Shown one piece after another: positions 7,971-16,364 of a stretch of 40,999 nt of DNA. The stretch's first letter is position 1; every line of letters begins with the position of its first letter. The translations under genes and the position numbers were made by a program. The notes beneath the pieces were generated by a model. It saw nothing but the letters and a program-made list of their open reading frames with translations. It searched no databases and was not told where the DNA came from. Source of the stretch: a virus; IMG/VR virus record IMGVR_UViG_3300031673_000167, positions 1 to 40,999 of that record. One strand, 5' to 3'.

Positions 7971-9122
7971 CTAACCACTTACGCCAGTTAGTATTGCGTG
8001 TTTCTTTTCCTGTCTTATCTCAAGTCCAACTTCAGATTTATACTGGTCTTTGAAGCCATCCACATCATTATTCTGGATATTTGTTTCAAGTTTTGTATCT
8101 CTTCCGCTCATATTACGGTAGTCAATTTCCTCCATATCCAGAACTGCCATATAGCCTCCATAGATAACCCCTTCAAACAGTTTGTTCATTACGAGGTTTA
8201 GTATACCGTGTATTGACATATACTTACTCACAGCAACACCATAGGTCTTTTCACCGGGAACTGTCTGTAACCTTCCAGCAGCCCACAGGTTTATTACTGA
8301 AGCAACAAGAGGCGAGCAGAATCCCCACTTTGTAGAAGAGCCATATTTAAAGGCTTTTCTAAGGAAATTCTCAAATTCCACTTCTGTCAACAGTCCGCCT
8401 GCGTCTTCAACATTTGTTTTTACGTACTCAAGCACTCCACCGGTAAATCTTTTCCTATGTGTACCATTATCATCATAACCTCTTTCACCAAACCAGAATT
8501 GTCTCTCGATATCAATAAGATGCTCAATTCCTTTCTTGTTTCTTTGAGAGTTTCTGTCCTTACCACCATGTAGTTTGGAGGCATCCTCTGTTCCTGTTAC
8601 CTCGAACGAAGTCTTGATAATCTGTGTAAAGTTATACTTGTCAACCTCAAGAGTTGATTTTGCGGCTGGTGAACCTGCCCCTTCTTCTTCAGCAGAAGCA
8701 AGTTTCATAAGTGGCTCATCATTAACCAGAGCAGCTTTAGCAGATGAACCCACCCCTCTCTCTACAAGGTTGAGAGTATTATCTGCAACAACTGTTTTTG
8801 TTCTTACAAGGAATACTTCTCCAGTTCTGGGAACTTTCCATAAGTCTCCAACTCTGAAATAAGCACCATTGTCTACAACAAATAATGTAGCATCAGCAGC
8901 ATATCCAGCAACACAATTTATGGCATCCCAATAAGGCATTATATCGTCTTCCATCCAATCGTAACGAGGATTAACTGTCTCCTTCTTAGAGAGCTTACTT
9001 GTAAGCACAGTAAGAGGAGCAGCATTTGGATTAAGCAGATATATCTTATCGGATATGTCGACAACTCTTCTGATTTGAAGTATATCTTCAGTGGACCTTT
9101 GTCCTTCTATAATTGTAGGCAT
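7971..9122 (-). CDS. Major capsid protein, SU10/DUF5309-like
   Basis: 383 aa. The order scaffold then capsid and the sequence support a HK97-fold capsid of the SU10 (DUF5309) type: an N-terminal arm (VVDISDKIYLLNPNAAPLTV), a WMEDD segment, LNLVERGVGSS, then YNFTQIIKTSFEVTGTEDAS followed by LIDIERQFWFGERGYDD, the N-x-TQI and helix arrangement I associate with this family. The C-terminal part (RQEKKHAILTGV) closes the fold. This gene and its neighbours are relatively GC-rich for the genome. No cleavage protease gene is visible, so a separate scaffold (9151-9912) is expected to guide assembly. Confidence 0.8.
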   Translation of the reverse strand: MPTIIEGQRSTEDILQIRRVVDISDKIYLLNPNAAPLTVLTSKLSKKETVNPRYDWMEDDIMPYWDAINCVAGYAADATLFVVDNGAYFRVGDLWKVPRTGEVFLVRTKTVVADNTLNLVERGVGSSAKAALVNDEPLMKLASAEEEGAGSPAAKSTLEVDKYNFTQIIKTSFEVTGTEDASKLHGGKDRNSQRNKKGIEHLIDIERQFWFGERGYDDNGTHRKRFTGGVLEYVKTNVEDAGGLLTEVEFENFLRKAFKYGSSTKWGFCSPLVASVINLWAAGRLQTVPGEKTYGVAVSKYMSIHGILNLVMNKLFEGVIYGGYMAVLDMEEIDYRNMSGRDTKLETNIQNNDVDGFKDQYKSEVGLEIRQEKKHAILTGVSG

Positions 9123-9150
9123 AATACTTCCTTTCTTTCTTTTAACTTTT

Positions 9151-9912
9151 TTATATTAGCGTTCTGCCACCAGCTTTTATTATTGCATCTATGAGTTTGT
9201 CATCTTCAGTAGAGGTTTTGCCGCCTTCCCGGCCTTGCTCTCCTTCAGAAAACGCACCCATTTTTCCTTCGATATTCTTGTAAGCCTCATCAATTCCAGC
9301 TTTTTTAGCCTTCCCTGATATATCACTTACAGAAAATCCCACTGCCGCAAGATAAAGCAGATGCAGAGTTTCTCTTGTTGATGGCAAATTCTTATTTCCA
9401 CGGAATATTGCTGTCATCTTTCCTTCAAGCTCTTCACTCATATATGGATAATTCTTTTTGTCCTGTTTCATATCTGAGAGAGCTTGGTCAAGTGTTGCCT
9501 TCTCAAGTCCTTTTTTGAGTGGAGTTAATTCAGTTCCCAGCATATCTTTTATTATTTTTGTCATCTCATCAGGTTCTGTTTCCAGGAGCTCTTTGAGCTT
9601 CTCCTTTCCCAGCCCTTCTTCCTTAGGAGGTTTTTCCTTCCCGGCTTTTTCAAGCCCGTTAAGGTAATCATAGATATACTGACCGTAATCCCTCAATTCC
9701 TTGTTTTCAGCAATAACTTTTCCGTACTGAGATTCTAGTCCCGTATAAGACTTTGCGGCAGCATTATAGTCTTTCCAGTTTTTTTTCTTAGCTAGATTCT
9801 CATAATCGCCTTCTCCTGTTTCCACAGGGGGCACTTCTACCTTCTCCTTAATTTCAGGTCCTTCGGTTTCTAAACCTTCAATTTCGGGGGTAATTCCTTT
9901 TTCTTCTGGCAT
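9151..9912 (-). CDS. Scaffold protein
   Basis: About 253 aa. ATG 9912 is preferred over GTG 9921 because GGAG lies 8 bases before the ATG and only 3 before the GTG. The protein is highly charged and helical, with an acidic N-terminus (ITPEIEGLETEGPEIKEK), a coiled-coil centre (SQYGKVIAENKELRDYGQYI; EKLKELLETEPDEM) and no hydrophobic core. This composition and the place just upstream of the major capsid gene are typical of phage scaffolds. Confidence 0.75.
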   Translation of the reverse strand: MPEEKGITPEIEGLETEGPEIKEKVEVPPVETGEGDYENLAKKKNWKDYNAAAKSYTGLESQYGKVIAENKELRDYGQYIYDYLNGLEKAGKEKPPKEEGLGKEKLKELLETEPDEMTKIIKDMLGTELTPLKKGLEKATLDQALSDMKQDKKNYPYMSEELEGKMTAIFRGNKNLPSTRETLHLLYLAAVGFSVSDISGKAKKAGIDEAYKNIEGKMGAFSEGEQGREGGKTSTEDDKLIDAIIKAGGRTLI

Positions 9913-9941
9913 TACACTCACTCCTTCTCCCTTTCAGGGGG

Positions 9942-9947
9942 ATTATA
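9942..9947 (-). promoter_or_regulatory. Possible -10 box before scaffold/capsid genes
   Basis: TATAAT on the minus strand, 30 bases upstream of the scaffold ATG and directly downstream of a terminator hairpin, so a new transcript could begin here. The -35 is weak: T-rich sequence from the terminator tail at the right distance. Confidence 0.35.
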
Positions 9948-9961
9948 TGCTTTGCTTATAT

Positions 9962-9988
9962 AAAAAAAGCACCTCTTAAGAAGTGCTT
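9962..9988 (-). terminator. Bidirectional terminator between 98-aa gene and scaffold
   Basis: On the minus strand AAGCACTTC-TTAA-GAGGTGCTT (one mismatch) is followed by seven T. On the plus strand the same stem is followed by AATTTTTTT. It interrupts the head operon between the insert gene and the scaffold gene, so scaffold and capsid need read-through or the promoter-like box beyond it. Confidence 0.75.
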
Positions 9989-10020
9989 AATTTTTTTATT
10001 TAATTTTTATTCTAAATTAT

Positions 10021-10317
10021 TTATATGTTTTGCTTTTTATCTAAAACAGATTTTGTCTTATCTGCATAGTTTGTTTTTGTCTTTATAAAACTTTCTATAG
10101 TCTCTATAAATTTCAATACCTCATCTAAAACTTTTATTTCTTCAATAGTCTTGCAACTCCTCCAATTGCTTTTAATTGTTTCCTTATTTTCATCAAGCCA
10201 ACTGGCAAAAACTTTCCAGCCAGTATTGTGAAGCATCATATCTTTTATCGCATTTGCTTCGGTTATTGCTTTTTTTGTCTCACTTTTAAGATTTTCAAAA
10301 TTTATTAATTTATCCAC
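10021..10317 (-). CDS. Unknown 98-aa helical protein inserted between portal and scaffold
   Basis: GTG 10317 is chosen: GGAGG sits 5 bases upstream, within the last codons of the portal gene; the TTG at 10320 is too close. The protein is lysine/glutamate-rich and helical (ITEANAIKDMMLHNTGWKVF, then SCKTIEEIKVLDEVLKFIET) with no known motif. It is more AT-rich than portal and scaffold and is followed immediately by its own terminator, so it may be a late-acquired insert, not a conserved head gene. Confidence 0.6.
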   Translation of the reverse strand: MDKLINFENLKSETKKAITEANAIKDMMLHNTGWKVFASWLDENKETIKSNWRSCKTIEEIKVLDEVLKFIETIESFIKTKTNYADKTKSVLDKKQNI

Positions 10318-12163
10318 CAAATCCTCCAGGCAATTTTATCTCTCCCCCTAGTGGCATACCTTCGGGGGACACTTCTCCAAGTGGCATTCCTCCAAGGGCC
10401 ATTCCTTCAGGTGGTCCCCCTGCTTCTATTGCTTCAACTGGCATAGCAGCACCACCTGCGCCCATAGCTTTTCTTGATGCTTCCATTCTTGATACTCCCT
10501 GTGTCAGCATTAAGATTTTATCTATCATGTCAGGATTTTCCCTTAAAAGTTGAAGTATTTTAGCTTCCTTATCATCAGCCAGTATATTTTCCGTGTCTGG
10601 GATATCAAAAGCATCACATAGAAATTTATCTATTCCATACCTGGAAACCGTAGGAGACTTTGCCAACCTGTCATATATTCCAAGTATTTGTTGCTGCAAT
10701 GCAATGTCCGAGATTGTCTTTGCTGAAACAATCGTTGGCTCAAAGCTGAAATCTCCTTGCATTTTCTCACCGGTCAGTTCTTCAAAGCTTAAGGATAAAA
10801 ACTGAGTGAACCTATGCCAGACACCCTTTTTTGTATTTTCAATCTTGAGTATAGCGGTCTTTTCTGCCAGTGGTTTAAGAAATGATATAGCATTTGAAAT
10901 TATCATCTTATTTATTCTTTCATCACCGCTTGCCATCATTTGAGATGTCGTTGTAGCTGTCTCTCCCCTGGGGGCATATCCTCCTTTAAGATATGAATAA
11001 AGTCCGGTTTTGTTTTCCATATCAGAATTTGCTATGTTTTCTTCCATAAATAGAGACCTTTTTACATCTGCTTTAGCAAATTCCCTCACTTGCTCTATAT
11101 CTGTAGCCCTTACGACCTGCGCCGGTCTTGAAACTAAATCTTCTGGATCTACCATAGCGCCTTTTCCAACTATTACCGCTGGATATGCGACTCTTTTTTC
11201 AATATCTATTCTCATATTTTTTTGGTCTTCAGCATACCTTGGGCCGTCTGCAAGAACATCAATTTCACCTAACCCATAGAAGCACTCTGGTACAACATAA
11301 TCTCTCATACCAAAAAATGGCTTATAAAATTTAAACGGATTATCTTCTTTATTTCTTATTGAATATTTCCTGTTTGCTACAGTCATTACCCTATCATTTT
11401 CCCAGTGTTCCAAGAGTTCTACGTAAGAAAGTTTTTTATCTCCCTTCCCACTTCCCTCATCAGAGCCTTTTGAAGAGGACAGTCTTAAAACCTGAAGTCT
11501 TTTACCAAGATAATTTTCCCCTTCGTCTTTTTCACTTAACTCTTCTCCTGTAATCTTATTTACTTCAGTTTCGTTATAGATTTTGCCTTTACCACAATTT
11601 GCCTTTAGATATGAAAGAGGTTTTAAAATCCTTCTTATGCAGTAAGGAGCTACCTGAATATCCATATATGTTGGCAAAATATAAAACCCGTAGAGATCAA
11701 CCCAGTCAAAAAATACCCGATCTATAAGATTGTCTGCTTCTTTCTTAAAAAGCCAACCGTGGGTGAGTATTCCAGTTCCATACATAAGGCATTGATTCAT
11801 ACTCATATCCATAGGGGTAAACAGATGATCTCTGAAATCCTTATCCAGGCTCGTCTCCATTTTTCTTGCAGGTTCCATTGCTTCTTTATCGTTTGGGAGA
11901 ACCTTCACTATTGGTTTGACATTGAAAAATCTACTCATCACCCTGGGACTTTTTGTCTGTATGTATTCCATTTCCGTAGTCAGTTTTATTGAGGACTTTA
12001 TTCCCATCTCTATATCAAAAAGTTCCTCATCTGTATAATCCCTGGAGAGATAATATTTCCTGAAACATCTCTCAAACCAGTGTTCCTCAAGATTTTTTCT
12101 CTGATTCTGTAGATATTTATATCTGGAAGTAACAAGGTCTATATAGTATTTTTTTGAAGCCAT
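10310..12163 (-). CDS. Portal protein
   Basis: 617 aa. It lies between the large terminase and scaffold genes. It has the layout of podovirus-type portals: an N-terminal helical arm (SRYKYLQNQRKNLEEHWFER), a wing with MDMSMNQCLMYGTGILTHGW, a core with RVFFDWVDLYGFYILPTYMD and CFYGLGEIDVLADGPRYAED, then RGETATTTSQMMASGDERIN, a motif seen where portal crown helices begin, and a Gly/Met/Pro-rich low-complexity C-terminus (LGGMPLGEVSPEGMPLGG). The low-complexity end may be surface exposed or disordered. Confidence 0.85.
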   Translation of the reverse strand: MASKKYYIDLVTSRYKYLQNQRKNLEEHWFERCFRKYYLSRDYTDEELFDIEMGIKSSIKLTTEMEYIQTKSPRVMSRFFNVKPIVKVLPNDKEAMEPARKMETSLDKDFRDHLFTPMDMSMNQCLMYGTGILTHGWLFKKEADNLIDRVFFDWVDLYGFYILPTYMDIQVAPYCIRRILKPLSYLKANCGKGKIYNETEVNKITGEELSEKDEGENYLGKRLQVLRLSSSKGSDEGSGKGDKKLSYVELLEHWENDRVMTVANRKYSIRNKEDNPFKFYKPFFGMRDYVVPECFYGLGEIDVLADGPRYAEDQKNMRIDIEKRVAYPAVIVGKGAMVDPEDLVSRPAQVVRATDIEQVREFAKADVKRSLFMEENIANSDMENKTGLYSYLKGGYAPRGETATTTSQMMASGDERINKMIISNAISFLKPLAEKTAILKIENTKKGVWHRFTQFLSLSFEELTGEKMQGDFSFEPTIVSAKTISDIALQQQILGIYDRLAKSPTVSRYGIDKFLCDAFDIPDTENILADDKEAKILQLLRENPDMIDKILMLTQGVSRMEASRKAMGAGGAAMPVEAIEAGGPPEGMALGGMPLGEVSPEGMPLGGEIKLPGGFGG

Positions 12164-12176
12164 CTAATATCCTTCC

Positions 12177-12383
12177 TCATCTTCCTTTTCTTCTTCTAGT
12201 CTTTACAGGCAATTTTTTTCCTTTAGATTCTTTTAAATGCTCTCTCAATTCTTCCCTAGTAATTTTTGGCATTCGCTGTCTTGCACCTTTTTTTCTCCGA
12301 GCATATTCTGCTCCAAAAAGACCTCGCTGTTTTTCCGAAATAATTGGAGTGTGCTTTCTTTTTTTACATCTTTTACCTGGCAT
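12177..12383 (-). CDS. Small very basic protein between terminase and portal (68 aa)
   Basis: The protein is rich in Arg and Lys, with the recognisable block PIISEKQRGLFGAEYARRKK followed by MPKITREELREHLKE. Small proteins of this pattern (ISEKQ..LFGA) occur in many phages near head genes, with unknown function. It may bind DNA or RNA or assist packaging. It lies 7 bp downstream of the terminase stop and 13 bp before the portal ATG. Confidence 0.65.
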   Translation of the reverse strand: MPGKRCKKRKHTPIISEKQRGLFGAEYARRKKGARQRMPKITREELREHLKESKGKKLPVKTRRRKGR

Positions 12384-12390
12384 TATTTAT

Positions 12391-14244
12391 TTACCTTCCT
12401 GTAACTGAACCTCTTTGAGGCCTCCACTTTTTTGCTTTAAAATTCCAATCCACTTTTGGAAGTAACTTGTGAAGCTGATAAGCTACCATCCCGGTTATTA
12501 CCCTATCATCAAAAGCAGAGCTTTCAGCCTTCACCTTTCCGTCTGCGTGTCGGACAAAAGTTTTCATTTCTGAAATCATTTCCGCATTTTCTATATCAAT
12601 ATCCCCATTTCGCACCAGTCCGGCAAAATCGGTTATCATTATGGGGCGCTCTATCTTTCCTGTATACCACCCGAATTTTCTGGTCTTCTTATCTGTCTTT
12701 TCATCAATCTCAATTCTGAAATAAAGCAGTGGGTAAGAGAGTTCCTTATAAAGCCTGCTGTTGGTTGCTGCTCCATAAGTATTTCTCTCCACTCCTACCC
12801 AGGCTACGTTGTAATAAAATCCAAGATTATAAATCAAATCTGCAAGTATATCCGGCTCAATTCTTCCGCATATTTCCGCAACGAGCTTGAAAGGATTTGC
12901 TCTTTTCCATACTTGCGCCACAGAGTTATCTACTTTACCCTGTATAACTTCGACTCCTTCCGAGACATCTGAAGCCACAATATAATGGACTGGCTCTTTT
13001 ATTTTTATATTATCTTTATCAATTTCCTCATATTCTTTAGGAAATTCCCATATTTTTAACTTTCCCCTGGGCTCTTTATCAAATGTTATTTCTGGTTTAT
13101 TTCCTTTATAGTAATGATAAACATCTTCCACTGTTGCCATCATCCGCAGGTCCCCCACCGCTATCGGTTCTTTAACCCTGGTTGAAAGTACCTGCAACTG
13201 TCTCTTTGAAAATATTGTATCTCCGGCAGCTAGAAATGCCTCCTCTGGTGTTGCCGGATATTCTTCCATAAATTTTGAAAGGTCGTAATCTATCTCATCT
13301 GAGGCAATTTTTCTTCTTCTCCAGTACATCTGATTATTTGACAGCCTAAACCTTTTTTTTGCCTCTACTTCATTTCCATAAAATTCGTGGTCATAATCAA
13401 ATAACTTAAAATCTTCCGGGGACTCTATGGAATACCGGTCATCCCAGTACCAGGGAATGAATACCCTTATAAATGGTGGCCTATCCCTGTATTCTCTTTT
13501 TTCCCAATCTTTTTTAAACTGCTCCCACTCAACCGCATTTAACCAGCTTTTATGAAATCTATTTCCCTGCCCCTTTGCAGTGGATTCTGAAACAACAAGA
13601 GTATTTGGACTTTTTTCAGGAACAGCATCTAGGGCTGAAGTAAGGACTTTACCCAGATTTTCCATTCTTGCTGTTTCTGAAAGATGAATATTATCCGGTG
13701 TAGAACCTCTTAGAATATCTTCATTTTTTGCTGTATCTACAACAATCTGGGATTCCAGTGAAAGTTCCGGGTTTAGACTTTCAAAAACAAAGCTGTATTT
13801 TGTATAATATTTTGTCTTGGGCCTCATAGCTGGCGGTAGATGCCTGTAGTACCTATCTGTTATTTTATATATTTGGAGTGTGGTTTTTTCATTATAGGAA
13901 ATGACATAAGAATTCACATAACGGTTTAAGATGGTCTTTGTAAAAATCACAGCTTCTATAAGTGTCGAGACTCCCTCTTTTCTTGCTTTTAAGATAATGA
14001 GCCTCACCGGAATTTTTCTTTTCCAGAGCCACTCAATTATTTCCATTATATAATTCTGGGTTCTGTTAAGTTTTAAAAGAACAAGTTTATTTTCCTGGTT
14101 TATTATGTAAAGATAATTTTCTATGAAATTACGAACAGTCTTTATAGAGTCTTTTTGCTCACGCTTTGTTAACTCTACCAAGATCAACTGTAATTCTTCC
14201 TGGTCTTTTTTCGAGTAATTCTCTTGCTCTATCTTCAAGTTCAT
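12391..14244 (-). CDS. terL: Terminase large subunit
   Basis: 617 aa. ATPase domain: Walker-A-like KARKEGVST (residues 86-94), the coupling segment IHLSETARM near residue 190 with its acidic residue, and the motif VVSESTAKGQG near 218-226. The spacer YPATPEEAFLAAGDTIF (about 329-345) is typical. The RNase-H-like nuclease has Asp426 in VASDVSEG, Glu486 in WVGVERNTYG and the final acidic pair at 579-580 in SAFDD. The protein cuts and packages concatemeric DNA through the portal. Its start overlaps the upstream gene by 86 bp; no strong ribosome site is visible, so coupled translation is likely. Confidence 0.9.
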   Translation of the reverse strand: MNLKIEQENYSKKDQEELQLILVELTKREQKDSIKTVRNFIENYLYIINQENKLVLLKLNRTQNYIMEIIEWLWKRKIPVRLIILKARKEGVSTLIEAVIFTKTILNRYVNSYVISYNEKTTLQIYKITDRYYRHLPPAMRPKTKYYTKYSFVFESLNPELSLESQIVVDTAKNEDILRGSTPDNIHLSETARMENLGKVLTSALDAVPEKSPNTLVVSESTAKGQGNRFHKSWLNAVEWEQFKKDWEKREYRDRPPFIRVFIPWYWDDRYSIESPEDFKLFDYDHEFYGNEVEAKKRFRLSNNQMYWRRRKIASDEIDYDLSKFMEEYPATPEEAFLAAGDTIFSKRQLQVLSTRVKEPIAVGDLRMMATVEDVYHYYKGNKPEITFDKEPRGKLKIWEFPKEYEEIDKDNIKIKEPVHYIVASDVSEGVEVIQGKVDNSVAQVWKRANPFKLVAEICGRIEPDILADLIYNLGFYYNVAWVGVERNTYGAATNSRLYKELSYPLLYFRIEIDEKTDKKTRKFGWYTGKIERPIMITDFAGLVRNGDIDIENAEMISEMKTFVRHADGKVKAESSAFDDRVITGMVAYQLHKLLPKVDWNFKAKKWRPQRGSVTGR

Positions 14245-14815
14245 CTATACTCATTCCTTCATGTTTATGGATTATCTTTTCCTTGCTGTCAATCTCCCTT
14301 TTGGTTGTTTTAACTTCTGTATATTTCATAAGCTGCTCAAGAGCATTAAGCAACTGCCTCATATAACCGTTATAGATATTGGCAAAACTCTCGGCTTCAA
14401 AAGCTGTGGGATAGACATCTGCCCTTTTAAGTTTTGCAGTTATGTAAGCGACCCTCTCTAGTATTATTGCAAATATTGGATTGCTGCTGTATTCCTTCTT
14501 CTGGTTCTTGTAGTATTTTAAAAGACCTCTGTAAAGAGATTCATAAAGCTCAACAGTCCAGTTATCTTCATCTTCAAATCCAGCTGTGCAGAGTCCGTGA
14601 GTTATCTTTGCCGAGCGTCCCTGCTTGTATTTTAAAATCCTTGTACCCTGTGTTCCTATGACTATGGCAGCATTGCCAAGCTTCTTTATGCTCTTTCCCT
14701 TAGCCTGGCTTTCAACCAGTTTTAAAACTTCTTCCTTGAAAGGATTATTTACTTTTATGACTTTAAGGTAGTCAGTATATTTTATTTTAAAGAATGCTCT
14801 CTCTTTTATCCTCAA
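14159..14815 (-). CDS. Putative terminase small subunit
   Basis: 218 aa with a TTG start preceded by AGGAGAGGAAG. The assignment rests mainly on position directly upstream of and overlapping the large terminase by 86 bp. The protein is helical and basic with a C-terminal acidic/charged helix (MSIDELEDRARELLEKRPGR), compatible with an oligomerising small terminase. I do not see a clear helix-turn-helix. KYKQGRSAKITHGLCTAGF is a distinctive block of unknown meaning. Confidence 0.55.
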   Translation of the reverse strand: MRIKERAFFKIKYTDYLKVIKVNNPFKEEVLKLVESQAKGKSIKKLGNAAIVIGTQGTRILKYKQGRSAKITHGLCTAGFEDEDNWTVELYESLYRGLLKYYKNQKKEYSSNPIFAIILERVAYITAKLKRADVYPTAFEAESFANIYNGYMRQLLNALEQLMKYTEVKTTKREIDSKEKIIHKHEGMSIDELEDRARELLEKRPGRITVDLGRVNKA

Positions 14816-14993
14816 ACTTCCTCTCCTTTGTAAGCATCAATATATTTTTGCAATGCTCGCATATAACATACTGAATTCCAGTAGCATCGTAGTTATCTGG
14901 ATTTGTAGGGACTGTTTTCCCACAATTTGGATTAAAGCATATTGTAAAGATTCCCCCCGTATTATTATCTTTATAAAGCGGCATTCTAATCAT
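14787..14993 (-). CDS. Small zinc-ribbon-like protein (68 aa)
   Basis: Two pairs of cysteines, CFNPNC and CEHC (about residues 19-24 and 46-49), suggest a zinc ribbon. It is followed by a charged tail. GGTGAG precedes ATG 14993. The 3' end overlaps the next gene by 29 bp, indicating co-transcription with the terminase genes. Function unknown. Confidence 0.6.
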   Translation of the reverse strand: MIRMPLYKDNNTGGIFTICFNPNCGKTVPTNPDNYDATGIQYVICEHCKNILMLTKERKFEDKRESIL

Positions 14994-14996
14994 AAC

Positions 14997-15233
14997 TCAC
15001 CTTACCGAAGTATAAATATTTGTTTTGAACCCTCCGACATAGGTAATCCCATTTTCTAAAATAAAATCAGAAAAGAATTTTTTTGCCTTCGTGGCGTTTT
15101 TAAATTTTTTAAAAAGCCTGTATTTTTTTTCAAGTGGCTCTTTTCTATAAATTTTATTTCCTTTGAAATAGTAAAAATATTTTGTAAACTCTGTATTAAA
15201 ATTTTCTCCGTTACTTAAAAGTTTAAAATTCAT
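14997..15233 (-). CDS. Unknown basic protein (78 aa)
   Basis: The protein is rich in Lys, Phe and Tyr (EKKYRLFKKFKNATKAKKFF) with a probable helix followed by a strand-rich end (GITYVGGFKTNIYT). No ribosome site is obvious before ATG 15233. The stop is 3 bp before the next gene's start, which supports its being in the operon. No family recognised. Confidence 0.45.
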   Translation of the reverse strand: MNFKLLSNGENFNTEFTKYFYYFKGNKIYRKEPLEKKYRLFKKFKNATKAKKFFSDFILENGITYVGGFKTNIYTSVR

Positions 15234-15274
15234 TTTTATTATTAATAACTCAATAGTGAAGTTAAGAAATTTAG

Positions 15275-15556
15275 TTAAAGTTTGCTATCTTTATTAAAAT
15301 AATTTGCCACAAGTGCAGTACAATCATTTCTTGTTTCTGTTAATTTGTGTCCGATTAAACTCTTGGCTATTTCAGCACGTTTTTCGTCAAGACTCAGTTC
15401 TATAACATTATATATTTCTCTATATGTGGAATTGAATCTATCATATATTTTTCCTGCTATACCTTCGCACCAATCAAGATGAGGATGAGCTCCACATATT
15501 GCACAGCCTAATTGAGCAGCTTCAGTTGCTGTCATTGACAAATGGTTTTTTTTCAT
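15275..15556 (-). CDS. Unknown protein with Cys/His cluster (93 aa)
   Basis: ATG 15556 is chosen because GAGGTG lies 6 bases upstream; the GTG at 15565 is inside that site. The segment CAICGAHPHLDWC carries three Cys and two His and could bind a metal. The rest is helical (IELSLDEKRAEIAKSLIG). No known family. It is the first gene after a terminator hairpin at 15674-15697, so a late promoter may lie in the 15557-15670 gap. Confidence 0.55.
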   Translation of the reverse strand: MKKNHLSMTATEAAQLGCAICGAHPHLDWCEGIAGKIYDRFNSTYREIYNVIELSLDEKRAEIAKSLIGHKLTETRNDCTALVANYFNKDSKL

Positions 15557-15593
15557 AACTATCACCTCGCTTTACTTTAATCTAAACTTAACT

Positions 15594-15697
15594 CTACTTA
15601 ACTTAACTCCACTATTTTTTCATCTGATATTTCCATTAAGCTGCTTTCTTATAAAAAAATCCCAAATAAAAATCTGGTTTTTTTATTAAAAAGCCAG
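15594..15697 (-). promoter_or_regulatory. Intergenic region with terminator and AGTTAAG repeats
   Basis: The minus strand first shows a hairpin, CTGGCTTTTT-AATA-AAAAAACCAG (15697-15674, one mismatch), followed by ATTTTTATTT: a terminator for the upstream genes. Further along, near 15610-15580, AGTTAAG or close variants occur three times. TATAAG near 15655 is the only -10-like hexamer. A phage-specific late promoter could be here, but no consensus is known. Confidence 0.4.
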
Positions 15698-15764
15698 AAA
15701 AAAAACTTGGTAATAAAGGTTTAGAAATAACCCTTGAATAACTAGATAGGCAACCCCTCCTTTC

Positions 15765-16028
15765 CTAACTGCGTTTATCTATTCTTTTATCAAAAAGCCT
15801 CCTTATAAGTTTTTTTGCCCGGCGCATTTTTAAAACCTGCAAAGTTAAACAAAAGTTAAGGATAAAATTTCGTATGTAAATTGAGAAGTTGGCAACCATG
15901 GATTTTTTCCTCCACGGAGTTTCAATAGAATCTAACCATTTCTTAAAATCTTCTGTCATAGTCAAAAGTTCTGACGGATGTGCTCTTCTAACGTAATTTT
16001 CAGAAATTTTATTTTTCTTCATAGACAT
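15765..16028 (-). CDS. Unknown basic protein (87 aa)
   Basis: The protein begins MSMKKNKISENYVRRAHPSE, has a hydrophobic stretch (FSIYIRNFILNFCLTLQVL, about residues 48-66) that could be a membrane segment or a buried helix, and ends in an Arg/Lys-rich tail. ATG 16028 overlaps the end of the preceding reading frame by 20 bp. No family recognised. Confidence 0.4.
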   Translation of the reverse strand: MSMKKNKISENYVRRAHPSELLTMTEDFKKWLDSIETPWRKKSMVANFSIYIRNFILNFCLTLQVLKMRRAKKLIRRLFDKRIDKRS

Positions 16029-16167
16029 AACTTTCTAAAAGAGTAAGCATTCTTTTTTTATTCTGGCACATAACTATTTTGGAAAAAAAGGATTCTTTTT
16101 CCGGGCGTTTTAAATTTACATCATTATCAAAAAAGCACCCGCATCGGATATACCTCTCATTTGCCAC
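16009..16167 (-). CDS. Unknown small protein (52 aa from GTG; up to 81 aa from TTG 16254)
   Basis: GTG 16167 has GGAG 6 bases upstream and is preferred. The longer reading frame from TTG 16254 has no ribosome site and would contain a TTTTAGTAA/TTACTAAAA inverted repeat (16207-16237). The short form has RCGCFFDNDVNL and a basic helix, IVMCQNKKRMLTLLESYVY. It is the last short gene before the 0.6-kb non-coding gap. Function unknown, and the gene itself is uncertain. Confidence 0.35.
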   Translation of the reverse strand: MANERYIRCGCFFDNDVNLKRPEKESFFSKIVMCQNKKRMLTLLESYVYEEK

Positions 16168-16300
16168 CAGAAACTCCAGGATAACGCTAGACGAGAGATA
16201 ATACAGTTTTAGTAAGTTTATACACATATTACTAAAAATATTCTTAAACTGCAATATTATGATAGCTATAGAGAGAGAGATAATAATTTAAAATCGGCTG

Positions 16301-16364
16301 GCTCCTGGAATTTCCTTAACTGTAGGTCCCCACCCCACCCCTTAAAGGCAGTTCTACCAGGAGC
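16301..16364 (-). ncRNA. Candidate structured RNA or cis element in AT-rich gap
   Basis: GCTCCTGG (16301-16308) pairs perfectly with CCAGGAGC (16357-16364), closing a 64-base element that is strikingly GC-rich in its surroundings. Inside, AACTG and CAGTT can pair, and on the minus strand GTAG/CTAC offers a competing or pseudoknotted pairing. The minus strand also carries GGGGTGGGGTGGGG. Strand is uncertain: minus would make it a leader of the genes at 16.2-15.7 kb, plus would put a T-run at 16372-16377 soon after it. It is not a tRNA and matches no riboswitch I know. Confidence 0.4.

Noticed and set aside
16301-16364. tRNA gene in the GC-rich island
   Set aside because: An 8-bp end stem exists, but there is no T-loop (GGTTCGA-like) or anticodon arm, and the element is only 64 bases.
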